Of a stretch of 6,572 nt of DNA, positions 1-6,415 are shown in pieces. Below the pieces are notes generated by a model that was given only the letters and a program-made list of their open reading frames with translations, did no database searches and was not told the origin of the DNA. The stretch's first letter is position 1. Each line of letters begins with the position of its first letter. The translations under genes were made by a program, and so were the position numbers. Location of the stretch: NCBI GenBank assembly GCA_030635995.1, contig DAOVXU010000097.1, positions 1 through 6,572 on the forward strand, written 5' to 3'. The DNA comes from Arcobacter sp. GTDB taxonomy: Bacteria; Campylobacterota; Campylobacteria; Campylobacterales; Arcobacteraceae.

Positions 1-1354
1 ATATACCTTTATCAGTCTGTAATTCTCTTAATAATATATTCAAATCATCACTAGGGTTTAATATAAAATTTTCAACATCTAATCTTAACTCTATAAAATC
101 ATTTTCATTAGAAACAACAGATACTATCATTTTTTGAATTTGATTTTGTTCTTTTATCTTAGATTCTAATCTCTTTGTGCTAGTTATATCCGTAAGAATT
201 AACATAAAATTATCATTGGCTAATAATTTATATACAATTTTTATACTTTTATTATTTATAGTATGCTCTGTTGGAAGCAATGACAACAATATATCTTTTA
301 TCATAATCTCTTCACTATTTAAAATTTTATAAATTCCATCAATAAAAAGTTCTCTCTTATAAATATCATCAGAAAAAAGAATAGAAGCTATATCTTTACT
401 TATTATCTCTTTTTCCTCAAATATATTTAAACACTCTTTTGAATACCCTTCATTTATTTTCATACTTTTATCAAAAGATAAAAAACCTTGTCCAGCATTA
501 TTAAGTAGATTATTAACTTCACTATTTAATTTTTCTACCTCTTTTTGTGATGTCATATCTATTCTAATTGCACTATAACCTATATGATTTTGATTTTTGT
601 CATAATATGGTGCAATATAAGCATTAACCCAATAATAACTACCATTTTTTCTTAAGTTTTTAACCTCACCTATCCATAAATGACCATCTTGTATCGTATC
701 CCACATATTTTTAAAAGCAGATGATGGCATATCAGGATGCCTTACTATACTATGAGGTTTACCTATAAGTTCCTCTTGTGTATATCCAGATATTATTTCA
801 TAAGCTTTACTAGCATATATAATTTTACCTTTCAAATCAGTCCTAGATGCAATTACATAAGTATCAAAACTATCAACTAATGCATCTAATTCATGATTTA
901 AAGATTGTATTTTAGTAAATTCTTTATCTTCACTGTTTTTATATTCTATATCATTAACTATTTTATTTAAAGAATTTATTAAAGTATCCATCCGTACTGG
1001 TTTATGTATATAATTTGATATTCCAACCTCTATCAATGTTTCAAGTTGTTCAGTATCATTAAATGCAGTTACAATTAAAATATTTTGGTAACGATTCTTT
1101 TTTAATATGCGTATAGACATCTCAACACCATCCATATTTGGCATATTAATATCACTAATAACTAAATCATATCTAATATCATCTCTATTGTACTTCTCCA
1201 AACCATCAACACCATCAACAGCTTCATCTACATAATCAAAAAAATTATTAAATACCTTTAAAGCTTGGATTCTTGTTTCTTCATTATCCTCAACATACAA
1301 AACTTTTAATTTCTTTGTTTTATTAACTAAACTTTTTAATTTTGGAATATCCAT
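1..1354 (-). CDS. Response regulator with receiver, Aer-like PAS and a possible degenerate Hpt-like segment (3' end outside window)
   Basis: The open frame gives 451 residues and runs off the window edge. Residues about 15-130 form a CheY-like receiver with all expected residues: acidic pair E22/D23, phosphoacceptor D68 in SDINMP, T96, and K118 in HKP. Residues about 160-275 form a PAS domain with the aerotaxis-type signature (IVRHPDMP at 203-210, KNLRKNGSYYWV at 232-243). In E. coli Aer the related domain binds FAD; binding here is inferred. Residues about 280-435 are a conserved-looking region I cannot name, with a likely coiled helix at 390-410. The visible end, LRELQTDKGI, resembles an Hpt phosphotransfer helix with Gln446 where His is expected. 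There is no signal peptide or membrane helix, so it is probably cytoplasmic. The start is supported by an AAAAGG site 7 bases upstream. It has its own promoter behind the kinase pair and is probably phosphorylated by one or both. Its output domain is not visible. Confidence 0.9.
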   Translation of the reverse strand, partial: MDIPKLKSLVNKTKKLKVLYVEDNEETRIQALKVFNNFFDYVDEAVDGVDGLEKYNRDDIRYDLVISDINMPNMDGVEMSIRILKKNRYQNILIVTAFNDTEQLETLIEVGISNYIHKPVRMDTLINSLNKIVNDIEYKNSEDKEFTKIQSLNHELDALVDSFDTYVIASRTDLKGKIIYASKAYEIISGYTQEELIGKPHSIVRHPDMPSSAFKNMWDTIQDGHLWIGEVKNLRKNGSYYWVNAYIAPYYDKNQNHIGYSAIRIDMTSQKEVEKLNSEVNNLLNNAGQGFLSFDKSMKINEGYSKECLNIFEEKEIISKDIASILFSDDIYKRELFIDGIYKILNSEEIMIKDILLSLLPTEHTINNKSIKIVYKLLANDNFMLILTDITSTKRLESKIKEQNQIQKMIVSVVSNENDFIELRLDVENFILNPSDDLNILLRELQTDKGI

Positions 1355-1361
1355 AAATATA

Positions 1362-1367
1362 CCTTTT
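1362..1367 (-). promoter_or_regulatory. Ribosome binding site of the receiver-PAS gene
   Basis: The coding strand reads AAAAGG, seven bases before the ATG at 1354-1352. An ATG at 1370-1368 just upstream is out of frame and lacks its own site, so this site decides the start. Confidence 0.75.
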
Positions 1368-1383
1368 CATAATCTATATAAGA

Positions 1384-1389
1384 AGTATA
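1384..1389 (-). promoter_or_regulatory. -10 element of the receiver-PAS gene promoter
   Basis: The coding strand reads TATACT, a 5/6 match to TATAAT, exactly 10 bp downstream of the proximal TGACAC of the operator. A start site about 7 bases further on would give a leader of roughly 20-25 bases. At a 17-bp spacer the -35 position reads ACTTAT, a poor match to TTGACA, so an activator may be needed. Campylobacterota promoters often lack a -35 anyway, so that point is only weakly informative. Confidence 0.6.
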
Positions 1390-1398
1390 TCAACACAT

Positions 1399-1420
1399 AG
1401 TGTCAGATAAGTGTCAGATA
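1399..1420 (-). promoter_or_regulatory. Perfect tandem 11-bp repeat, probable OmpR/PhoB-type operator
   Basis: Two perfect adjacent copies of an 11-bp unit (coding strand TATCTGACACT) occupy 1410-1420 and 1399-1409. The TGACAC cores lie at 1416-1411 and 1405-1400. One helical turn between direct repeats is the usual arrangement for OmpR/PhoB-family dimers, and the plus strand (GTGTCA twice, 11 bp apart) resembles the E. coli pho box CTGTCA repeat, though in the opposite orientation to the promoter. The distal copy contains the TGA stop of the 969-residue kinase (1416-1414). The likely binder is the regulator whose C-terminus lies at 6416-6572; this is inferred. Confidence 0.65.
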
Positions 1421-4323
1421 CTCAATTTAATACTAAAAATAGCTCCATCTTTATCATTTGTTACACTTATTTTGCCATCACAATGTTCTTCAATAATTAT
1501 TTTAGACATGTAAAGACCAAGACCTGTTCCATCTTTTAATTTTTTAGTTGAATAATATGGATCAAATATTTTTTCTATTATATCAGAAGGTACTCCACCT
1601 CCATTATCTTGTATAATTAAAACTTTATTTTGCCCATCTTTATCACATAATGTTTTTATAGTTATAATAGGAGTTCTTATATCATTGTCTACAAGAATAT
1701 CTTCAGCATTTTTAATAATATTTAATACAACTTGTTTAATCTCATTTGAATAAGTGATAATTTCAGAATTACATTTAAAATCTGTTACTATTTTTATATT
1801 TTTATTTTCAACTGATATTTTTATAATATCTAAAGTACTATTTACAATATTCTCTAAAGTTGTTGTTGATTTAATCTTATTATCTTTAAAAAATCCTCTA
1901 AAATCATCTATAGTTTTAGATAAGTGCTGAGAATATTCATCTATGAGTTTTATCTCTTTTTTAAAAAATTCATTATCAACATCATCCATAATCAATTTAA
2001 ATTGTAAATTATTTGATGTTAAACTTATAGCATTTAAAGGCTGTCTCCATTGATGAGCTATCATAGATATCATTTCACCCATTTGAGCTAGTCTTGATTG
2101 GTGCAACATCTGATTATCTTTATATTCCAATTGTAATTGGATTGTCTTTTGTTCTGTAATATCTTGAACAGTCCCTATAGAAAATATAGGATGGTTATAT
2201 TCATCATATCTAGTTTCACATCTCTCCTCTACATATTTCTTTCTACCAGATGACGTTATGATTTTATGAGTAATTAAATAAGGTGTTTTATCTACTAAAT
2301 GTTGATTATAAGCTTGAAAGAATTGATAACCATCCTCTATATCTATTAAATCTAAAAAACTAACCATAGATAATGATGGATGCTTCTGCTTATCAATACC
2401 AAATATATTATAAGCTTCATCATCCCATATAAGATTATTCTCCTCTATCTCATATTTCCAATAACCTATTTTTGCTAATTTTTGAGCATTCTTTAGATCA
2501 ACCAAAGCAAATTTCACTTTATCTTCAAGATTTTGATTTAAATTTTCAATCTCCCGTTTTAATTGATTTTGATAAATTAAAAAATAGATAATAATTGATA
2601 AAATAAAACTAAAGACCACAATTAACTGCCAAACTAAAGTATAATCAATCCCTTTCTCATATTTAATAGAGATCCAAGCATTTAAAATTTCTTGTTGTTG
2701 TTTTATATCTAAATTATTAATTAGTTTTTGAAATATATCAAATAATATTTTATCATCATCTCTAACCCCAACTCCAAGCTCCCATCTTTCATCAAATTTA
2801 CCAGCAATTTTAAGTTCACCACTAAATCCTGTTTGAAATTGATACCCAACACTTGCTAAAGTTCCTATATATCCAAAAAGTTCACCATTATTTACTTTAG
2901 TAAGTCCCTCTTGTATATTTTTAACCTCTATTATATTTAAATTTTTATATTTTGATTTTAGTAACTCTACAAAAGCATACCCTTTTGGTATACCTACTTT
3001 TTTATTTGTAAATGAAGCAATATCATTTATAAATGGTACCTCAGTTTTTGTTGCAATTACTAAAGGGACTTTTAAATATGGAGAAGTAAATTTAAGATAC
3101 TCTTTTCTTTTTTCAGTTTCCATAGCTAAAGATAAAATATCACACTCTCTCTTTTTAGCAAACTCTAAAGATTGACTCCAAGTTTTTGTTTTAATAACTT
3201 TTATATCAACACCTAAATTATCTTGAAATATTTTAAAATAATCTGCCGTCATACCTATATGATTACCATTTTTATCTAACTTCTCAAATGGCATCCAATT
3301 TGGGTCTATACACACAGTAATTTGTTTTTTTTGTTTTAAATAGCTAAGTTCATCTTTAGTTAAAAAAATATTATTATTTTTAGTTTGTTCAAAAATAAAT
3401 TTATCCATATCTATATCATTTTTAATAAATCCCATTACATTATAGATATCATATATCCTTTGAATTTTATTTTTATCTATATTTCCTAAATTATTAGTTT
3501 TATAATATGCCAATTTTTTTAACTCTTTTGCTTCATACAATAAAGCCTCTTTTGATTTATTCTGAGAATTGTATTTTTTAAGTATTAAATTCACAGTTTC
3601 ATCAATATGTGAAAAAGCATACTCCCAACCTCTTATTGATGCTTGTTGAAATTCTAAAGCTCTGTTTTTATGATTCTGAATCTCATCATCTGATGTAAAA
3701 AGAATATCACTATAAAAATCAAAACCATAATCTTTAGGATCAAAAATATTATATTTAATATCTTTTTCTTGTAATAAATATGGTTCATTTGATATATATG
3801 CAGCCATTAAATCAGTTTTATGTAATATTAAATCTTTTATATCAAAAGAGTGTTTTAAAAAAAGTATATCTTTAATATTTATATTTTTATGTTCCATCAT
3901 AGCTTGAATTGAAACACTTTTAGTTACACTTGAAGTTATCATTATTTTTTTATCTATAAAATCTTTTATAGTTTTAATATTTAAATTTGTAGTTAGCAGT
4001 ATAGATGGTGAAGACTGAAATATAGCCGAAAGTAATTTGATTTTTGCCCCTTTTGATTTATCAATAATCAAAGATGAACGACCAACTCCATAAGTTGCTT
4101 TATTCTCAATAACTTCTTTAAGAGTATCAATATTAGAATCAAATTTTTTTATCTCAACATCTAACCCGACATCGTTATAAAAGCCTTTCTCTTTTGCCAT
4201 ATAATACCCTGCAAATTGAAATTGATCCAACCATTGTAATTGAATAGAGATTTTCTCTAAATCTTTTGCAAATAAAGTATTAATCAACAAAATAGATACT
4301 AAAAATGTAATTATTTTCATCAT
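1414..4323 (-). CDS. Membrane sensor histidine kinase with NMT1/THI5-like and SBP_bac_3 periplasmic domains and PAS
   Basis: This complete 969-residue protein starts with a signal peptide, probably cut after LFA (residue 19). Residues about 24-255 are an NMT1/THI5-like binding domain (WLDQFQFAGYYMAKEKGFY at 31-49), of the type found in ABC uptake proteins for thiamine precursors and related solutes. Residues about 325-555 are an SBP_bac_3 domain keeping R406 in the TEKRKEYLKFTSPY segment, the position that usually binds a ligand carboxylate. One membrane helix (about 564-584) and a coiled coil lead to a PAS domain (about 615-727). The kinase core has H757 in AHQWRQPL, an N-box (N868, N872), G1 DNGGG at 906-910, the F-box FDPYYSTK, and G2 DGTGLGLYMS at 931-940, so it looks catalytically intact. 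It follows the sister kinase by 12 bases and is probably cotranscribed with it. AAGGG lies 7 bases before the first of two ATGs; initiation at the second is possible. The ligands are unknown. Confidence 0.95.
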   Translation of the reverse strand: MMKIITFLVSILLINTLFAKDLEKISIQLQWLDQFQFAGYYMAKEKGFYNDVGLDVEIKKFDSNIDTLKEVIENKATYGVGRSSLIIDKSKGAKIKLLSAIFQSSPSILLTTNLNIKTIKDFIDKKIMITSSVTKSVSIQAMMEHKNINIKDILFLKHSFDIKDLILHKTDLMAAYISNEPYLLQEKDIKYNIFDPKDYGFDFYSDILFTSDDEIQNHKNRALEFQQASIRGWEYAFSHIDETVNLILKKYNSQNKSKEALLYEAKELKKLAYYKTNNLGNIDKNKIQRIYDIYNVMGFIKNDIDMDKFIFEQTKNNNIFLTKDELSYLKQKKQITVCIDPNWMPFEKLDKNGNHIGMTADYFKIFQDNLGVDIKVIKTKTWSQSLEFAKKRECDILSLAMETEKRKEYLKFTSPYLKVPLVIATKTEVPFINDIASFTNKKVGIPKGYAFVELLKSKYKNLNIIEVKNIQEGLTKVNNGELFGYIGTLASVGYQFQTGFSGELKIAGKFDERWELGVGVRDDDKILFDIFQKLINNLDIKQQQEILNAWISIKYEKGIDYTLVWQLIVVFSFILSIIIYFLIYQNQLKREIENLNQNLEDKVKFALVDLKNAQKLAKIGYWKYEIEENNLIWDDEAYNIFGIDKQKHPSLSMVSFLDLIDIEDGYQFFQAYNQHLVDKTPYLITHKIITSSGRKKYVEERCETRYDEYNHPIFSIGTVQDITEQKTIQLQLEYKDNQMLHQSRLAQMGEMISMIAHQWRQPLNAISLTSNNLQFKLIMDDVDNEFFKKEIKLIDEYSQHLSKTIDDFRGFFKDNKIKSTTTLENIVNSTLDIIKISVENKNIKIVTDFKCNSEIITYSNEIKQVVLNIIKNAEDILVDNDIRTPIITIKTLCDKDGQNKVLIIQDNGGGVPSDIIEKIFDPYYSTKKLKDGTGLGLYMSKIIIEEHCDGKISVTNDKDGAIFSIKLSI
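2030..2112 (-). repeat. Nearly identical HisKA segment, copy in the 969-residue kinase
   Basis: This 83-base stretch encodes the region around the phosphoacceptor His757 and pairs with 4949-5031 in the sister kinase. By hand count 79 of 83 bases match, and all four differences are silent (Gln, Gln, His and Leu codons). It marks the two kinases as paralogues; it is not a mobile element. Confidence 0.85.
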
Positions 4324-4330
4324 AAACTAT

Positions 4331-4335
4331 CCCTT
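4331..4335 (-). promoter_or_regulatory. Ribosome binding site of the 969-residue kinase gene
   Basis: The coding strand reads AAGGG, seven bases before the ATG at 4323-4321, directly after the TAG stop of the upstream kinase (4338-4336). The 12-base gap has no room for a promoter, which supports cotranscription of the two kinases. Confidence 0.75.
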
Positions 4336-6348
4336 CTATTCAAATTCTATCTTAAATACAGCACCTTGAGTATCATTAGATACACTTAATTTTCCACCAC
4401 AATGTTCCTCTATAATAGTCTTAGACATATACAATCCTAATCCTGTACCATCTTTCTCTAATTTTGTTGAAAAATAGGGATTAAATACACTTTCAATAAT
4501 ATCCAAAGGTATTCCACCGGCATTATCTTTTATAATTAATATCTTTTTCTTACTATCTTCATCAAATACAGTTTCTATTGTAATAGTTGGATTCACTATT
4601 TTATTATCAAGAAGTACATCTTCAGCATTTTTCATAATATTCAATATCACTTGTTTAACTTCATTTGGATATGTTTCTAATTCCACCTTAGATTTAAAAA
4701 GTGTAACAATATTTATATTTTTATTTTCTATTGATACTTTTATTATATCCAAAGTACTACTTATTATCTCTTCTAAACTAGTTATTTGTTTAACTTTATC
4801 TTCTCTAAAAAAACCTCTAAAATCATCAATTGTTTTAGAAAGATGTTGAGAATAGTTATCTATCAATCTTATCTCTTTTTCAAAATAATCACTATTAATA
4901 TCATCCATCATACACTTAAACAAAAGATTATTAGCTGTTAAACTTATCGCATTTAAAGGTTGTCTCCATTGATGAGCTATCATAGATATCATTTCACCCA
5001 TCTGAGCTAGTCTTGATTGATGTAACATCTGCTGATTTTGAAACTCTTTCTCTTTTTTAAGTTTATTTTCAATTGTAATATCTTTTGTAATTAATAATAT
5101 ACTTTTTTGATCAGGCATCAACATAAAATCCAATCTTACATCTACAATTCTTTTATTTTGAAATAAATTTTGTTTTATATATCCACCATAATATCCCCGC
5201 TCAACTATCGTTGAAAATACTCTCTTTGCTTCCTCTTTCATCTTGGGAATTGTTAATTCTATTGATGATGTTTGATATAGTTCTTGTTTACTCAAACCAG
5301 TTATCCTCTCATAAGATTTATTTACAAGTAAAAAATTTGATTCTAAATCCAAAATAGCTATACCATCTTTTACAGTTTCAAAAATTGTTTCAAATAAAAC
5401 CCCTGATTTTTGAATCTCTTTTATTTGATTTGTTACTTTATTTTTTAGTGTAATATTTAATATCTCAATCTCTTTATTTAATCTTCTTTGTTTTATTAAA
5501 AAATATAAAATAATTAATAGTATAAATATAAATAAAACAAATAAACTATAATTCTTTTGTTTTTCTACAGTTATCCTTACCCACTTATTGATAACTTTAT
5601 CTTGTTCTATTTGAGATGTAGCATTAATACTTTTATTTAAAATATTTAATAATAGTGGTTCACTATTTAACACTCCAAAACCAAATTCAAATTCTTTAAA
5701 ATCATTTACAATTTTTAATTTACTTGAATACTCTTTTTGAATACAATAAGATGATGTCAATGATATACCAAGATACCCAAATGCTTCACCCGAAGCCACA
5801 AGTGCTAATCCTGTTGCAATATCCTTAACCTCTTTAAACTTTATTAGAGGATATTCTTTTTTTATAAATTTATTAAATCTATTAAATCCTTTTGACACAA
5901 GAATAGTTTGATTCAATTTATATAAATTATGTATATAAGGTTGTTCTATCCTTGTAATTAATGCTATACTATCATTAAAATAAGCATTTGTTACTGTATA
6001 AGGTATATTTGTTTTAGCATGTATTCCTAATAACGGTTTAATATCACAACGACCAGTTTTTAATAATTTCATACTTTCAATTTGATTTTTAGCTGTTATA
6101 ATTTTAAGGGGAACTGATAATTTACTAGTAAAAAGATTTAAAAAATCAGAACTAAGACCTATAAATTTATTATTTTCTATACTTTCATAAGGTAGTAAAC
6201 CTTCTTTTACACATACAGTTATAAACTGCTTATTTTCCAAATATTGTATCTCTTCATTAGTTAAATTAAGTGTAGATAAATTTTGAGAAAAAAGTGTACT
6301 AAGAGTTAATATATTTAATATTATAATTAACTTGAATATTTTTATCAT
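4336..6348 (-). CDS. Membrane sensor histidine kinase with one SBP_bac_3 periplasmic domain and PAS
   Basis: This complete 670-residue protein has an N-terminal hydrophobic signal sequence, probably cut near residue 21-22. Residues about 30-260 form an SBP_bac_3-like periplasmic domain (QFITVCVKEGLLPYE at 41-55, GRCDI at 99-103, ASGEAFGYLG at 185-194). It lacks the NMT1 domain of its neighbour, and the ligand arginine of the family is not apparent: the corresponding stretch reads AKTNIPYT (111-118). A membrane helix (about 267-286) and a coiled coil precede a PAS domain (about 313-428). The kinase core has H459 in AHQWRQPL, N570/N574, G1 DNAGG at 608-612, the F-box FNPYFSTK, and G2 DGTGLGLYMS at 633-642. 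DNAGG is a common G1 variant, so the core should be active. The core is about 70% identical to the neighbour's. It is first in the two-kinase transcript, behind an operator and -10, with AAAAGGA 8 bases before the ATG. Its ligand is unknown. Confidence 0.95.
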   Translation of the reverse strand: MIKIFKLIIILNILTLSTLFSQNLSTLNLTNEEIQYLENKQFITVCVKEGLLPYESIENNKFIGLSSDFLNLFTSKLSVPLKIITAKNQIESMKLLKTGRCDIKPLLGIHAKTNIPYTVTNAYFNDSIALITRIEQPYIHNLYKLNQTILVSKGFNRFNKFIKKEYPLIKFKEVKDIATGLALVASGEAFGYLGISLTSSYCIQKEYSSKLKIVNDFKEFEFGFGVLNSEPLLLNILNKSINATSQIEQDKVINKWVRITVEKQKNYSLFVLFIFILLIILYFLIKQRRLNKEIEILNITLKNKVTNQIKEIQKSGVLFETIFETVKDGIAILDLESNFLLVNKSYERITGLSKQELYQTSSIELTIPKMKEEAKRVFSTIVERGYYGGYIKQNLFQNKRIVDVRLDFMLMPDQKSILLITKDITIENKLKKEKEFQNQQMLHQSRLAQMGEMISMIAHQWRQPLNAISLTANNLLFKCMMDDINSDYFEKEIRLIDNYSQHLSKTIDDFRGFFREDKVKQITSLEEIISSTLDIIKVSIENKNINIVTLFKSKVELETYPNEVKQVILNIMKNAEDVLLDNKIVNPTITIETVFDEDSKKKILIIKDNAGGIPLDIIESVFNPYFSTKLEKDGTGLGLYMSKTIIEEHCGGKLSVSNDTQGAVFKIEFE
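4949..5031 (-). repeat. Nearly identical HisKA segment, copy in the 670-residue kinase
   Basis: This is the partner of 2030-2112, encoding the segment around His459. It differs at four of 83 positions, all silent. Nearby conserved protein stretches show more silent differences, for example a TTA-to-CTT leucine codon change in the LSKTIDDFRG segment. Confidence 0.85.
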
Positions 6349-6356
6349 ATAGAGTA

Positions 6357-6363
6357 TCCTTTT
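6357..6363 (-). promoter_or_regulatory. Ribosome binding site of the 670-residue kinase gene
   Basis: The coding strand reads AAAAGGA, eight bases before the ATG at 6348-6346. This supports the chosen start, which gives a complete signal sequence. Confidence 0.75.
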
Positions 6364-6375
6364 ATTGCTATTTGC

Positions 6376-6381
6376 ATTGTA
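6376..6381 (-). promoter_or_regulatory. -10 element of the kinase-pair promoter
   Basis: The coding strand reads TACAAT, a 5/6 match to TATAAT, preceded by a T-rich run. It lies exactly 10 bp downstream of the proximal TGACAC, the same spacing as in the promoter at 1384-1389. The -35 position at a 17-bp spacer reads ACTTTA, a poor match. A start about 7 bases downstream would give a leader of about 20 bases. Confidence 0.6.
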
Positions 6382-6391
6382 TTTAAAATAG

Positions 6392-6408
6392 GTGTCATTA
6401 AAGTGTGA
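6392..6408 (-). promoter_or_regulatory. 11-bp-spaced direct repeat, probable OmpR/PhoB-type operator of the kinase pair
   Basis: On the coding strand TCACAC (6408-6403) and TGACAC (6397-6392) are 11 bp apart, matching the perfect repeat at 1399-1420 except for one base in the distal core. Both sites continue as TT after the distal core. It lies just after the stop codon of the response regulator gene and 10 bp before the -10, where a PhoB-like activator would replace a -35. It could also serve feedback control of the operon; the binder is inferred. Confidence 0.6.
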
Positions 6409-6415
6409 TTAGAAA

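Noticed and set aside
1368..1370. Upstream ATG as an alternative start of the receiver-PAS gene
   Set aside because: It is 16 bases upstream and out of frame with the receiver domain, and it overlaps the ribosome binding site region.
1393..1403. Short inverted repeat ACAC-ATA-GTGT after the 969-residue kinase, considered as a terminator
   Set aside because: The stem is only four base pairs, has no following T-run, and is built from the operator core itself.
4318..4320. Second ATG as the true start of the 969-residue kinase
   Set aside because: Both are possible and the product changes by one residue; the first ATG has the better 7-base spacing from AAGGG, so it was kept.
4324..4335. Separate promoter between the two kinase genes
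   Set aside because: The gap is only 12 bases and is taken up by the ribosome binding site; no TGACAC repeat or -10-like pair was seen near the end of the upstream gene.
5893..5898. Isolated TGACAC core on the plus strand inside the 670-residue kinase gene
   Set aside because: There is no second core 11 bp away and no nearby -10 or gene start, so it is likely chance.
6349..6415. Intrinsic terminator between the response regulator and the first kinase
   Set aside because: I found no GC-containing hairpin followed by a T-run in this gap; the sequence is explained by the operator, -10 and ribosome binding site.
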